DNA from: Candidatus Thalassarchaeaceae archaeon
GTDB taxonomy: Archaea; Thermoplasmatota; Poseidoniia; Poseidoniales; Thalassarchaeaceae
NCBI GenBank assembly: GCA_030747885.1
Contig: JASLJW010000154.1
Span: forward strand, 1-7,018
DNA length: 7,018 nucleotides
Direction: 5' to 3'
Part shown: one piece after another, positions 6,109-7,018 of the stretch
How the letters are laid out: each line of letters starts with the position of its first letter
How positions within the stretch are numbered: the stretch's first letter is position 1
Program-made: the position numbers and the translations under genes
Notes under the pieces: generated by a model
Seen by the model: the letters and a program-made list of their open reading frames with translations, nothing else
Databases searched by the model: none
What the model was told of the DNA's origin: nothing

Positions 6109-6981
6109 TTACAGCTTTTTTTCTGACGAACGTACTGTATTGCTCATCAGCATTGCAATGGTCATTGGACCGACCCCCCCGGGAACTGGAGATAATGCTG
6201 ATGCTACATCTGCAACATCGGGATGAACGTCACCTGCAAGCCTATACCCTCTCTCCTTAGAAGAATCTTCTACCCTGTTAACTCCAACATCAATCACTAC
6301 TGCTCCAGGTTTAATCCATGAAGCAAGAACCATCTCTGGAACTCCTACTGCGGCAATCAAAATATCTGCTTCTTTGCATACTTCTTCAGGATTCTGAGTT
6401 TTTGAGTGAACAATAGTGACAGTAGCATCTGCACCCTTTTGTGCCAATAACAATGCTTGGGACATACCTACATTGAATGAACGACCGATGACTACTGCCC
6501 TTTTACCCGTCAACTCAATACCTGCCCAATGCAACAATTCCATGACCCCATAGGGAGTACAAGGAATCTGACCGTCATCTCTACTTTGGACAAGTCGTCC
6601 TAAATTAACTGGATGAAAACCATCAACATCCTTGGATGGTTCAATCATATCTGTAATTGCCAACTCGTTTATTCCATTTGGCAATGGTGATTGTACCAAA
6701 ATTCCATGGACTGAATCATCAGTATTCAAATCTTGAACAATCTCTGCTAGTTGTTCAAAACTGGTTTCTTCGGGTAAATCAATTCTAGTGCTATTTATTC
6801 CAAGACGTTCACATGCCCTTTGCTTTGCACGAACGTAAACATGGCTGGCAGGGTCTTCCCCTACAATCACGACAGCCAAATGTGGGATTATTCCTTGTTG
6901 TTTCAAAGAATCTATTCGAATTTGTAGGGACGATTCAATTGATGCTGCACAGGCCACTCCATCTATTACCTCAGCCGTCAT
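6109..6981 (-). CDS. folD: Bifunctional methylenetetrahydrofolate dehydrogenase / methenyltetrahydrofolate cyclohydrolase
   Basis: FolD interconverts 5,10-methylene-, 5,10-methenyl- and 10-formyl-tetrahydrofolate with NAD(P) in the cytoplasm, linking thymidylate and purine synthesis. The 290-residue form has Tyr49 and catalytic Lys53 in DPASHVYVRAKQRAC, then VHGILVQSPLP (91-101) with Gln97, and KDVDGFHPVNLGRL (117-130) with Asp120. PCTPYGVMELL (140-150) follows, then the nucleotide-binding GRSFNVGMSQALLL (166-179), ADILIAAVG, and the signature PVPGGVGPMT (265-274). Length and domain order are normal for FolD. The dinucleotide loop is unusual: the common VG-x-P is VGMS here. The ATG at 6981 gives the typical start MTAEVIDG; an ATG at 6996 would add five residues (MCLCS). 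The stop is 116 bases before the start of the cysteine dioxygenase gene, and that spacer shows no terminator or RNA. Confidence 0.96.
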   Translation of the reverse strand: MTAEVIDGVACAASIESSLQIRIDSLKQQGIIPHLAVVIVGEDPASHVYVRAKQRACERLGINSTRIDLPEETSFEQLAEIVQDLNTDDSVHGILVQSPLPNGINELAITDMIEPSKDVDGFHPVNLGRLVQSRDDGQIPCTPYGVMELLHWAGIELTGKRAVVIGRSFNVGMSQALLLAQKGADATVTIVHSKTQNPEEVCKEADILIAAVGVPEMVLASWIKPGAVVIDVGVNRVEDSSKERGYRLAGDVHPDVADVASALSPVPGGVGPMTIAMLMSNTVRSSEKKL

Positions 6982-7004
6982 CGAACATAGGCACATGAAT
7001 CATG

Positions 7005-7011
7005 TGAATAA
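7005..7011 (-). promoter_or_regulatory. Possible TATA-like element of folD
   Basis: Read on the minus strand this is TTATTCA, starting 30 bases upstream of the ATG at 6981, matching the motif and spacing before dihydrofolate reductase. If real, it would place transcription start near 6981 and favour that start over the ATG at 6996. The window ends 7 bases further on, so the upstream context is cut off. Confidence 0.25.
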
Positions 7012-7018
7012 TGTTAGT

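Noticed and set aside
6112..6121. T-run in plus-strand orientation as a terminator
   Set aside because: It is the Glu-Lys-Lys codons of the folD C-terminus on the minus strand, and no plus-strand gene ends just before it.
6014..6226. 70-residue plus-strand open frame across the folD end and the folD-dioxygenase spacer
   Set aside because: More than half is antisense to the folD C-terminus, including its conserved PVPGGVGPMT signature, and the remainder shows no conserved feature or start signal.

Overview
The window most resembles a fragment of a marine planktonic archaeon of the Poseidoniales type (Marine Group II Euryarchaeota), although no phylogenetic marker is present to prove it. The support is indirect: moderately AT-rich, very densely packed DNA; spacers mostly of 0 to about 110 bases; no convincing Shine-Dalgarno sites in front of most genes; a secreted protein with a C-terminal membrane anchor; a lipobox lipoprotein with an acidic linker; and bacterial-type folate and acyltransferase enzymes. 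A marine bacterium cannot be excluded.

From left to right there are eight protein genes and no RNA genes. They are: the 3' end of a saccharopine dehydrogenase-like gene (+); an unrecognised secreted, C-terminally membrane-anchored protein (-); a PlsC-type acyltransferase (+) followed 52 bases later by thymidylate synthase ThyA (+); a sialidase-like beta-propeller lipoprotein (-) whose stop codon overlaps that of thyA; dihydrofolate reductase (+); a cysteine dioxygenase-like cupin (-); and the folate enzyme FolD (-). Genes alternate in direction, giving three convergent pairs with almost no spacer (4 bases, a 4-base overlap and 11 bases) and two divergent pairs.

The functional theme is the thymidylate cycle. 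FolD makes and interconverts 5,10-methylene-tetrahydrofolate, ThyA uses it to methylate dUMP and releases dihydrofolate, and dihydrofolate reductase regenerates tetrahydrofolate. All three lie within about 4.5 kb, but on both strands and in at least three transcription units, with surface-protein and cysteine-catabolism genes between them. Only serine hydroxymethyltransferase is missing. The acyltransferase suggests ester-linked fatty-acyl lipid metabolism, and the cysteine dioxygenase implies an oxygen-using lifestyle.

I found no mobile element, CRISPR array, tRNA or rRNA, and no clearly new defence or biosynthetic system. The least explained genes are the secreted membrane-anchored protein at 410-1582 and the lipoprotein at 3275-4849. 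No stretch longer than 300 bases lacks a gene.
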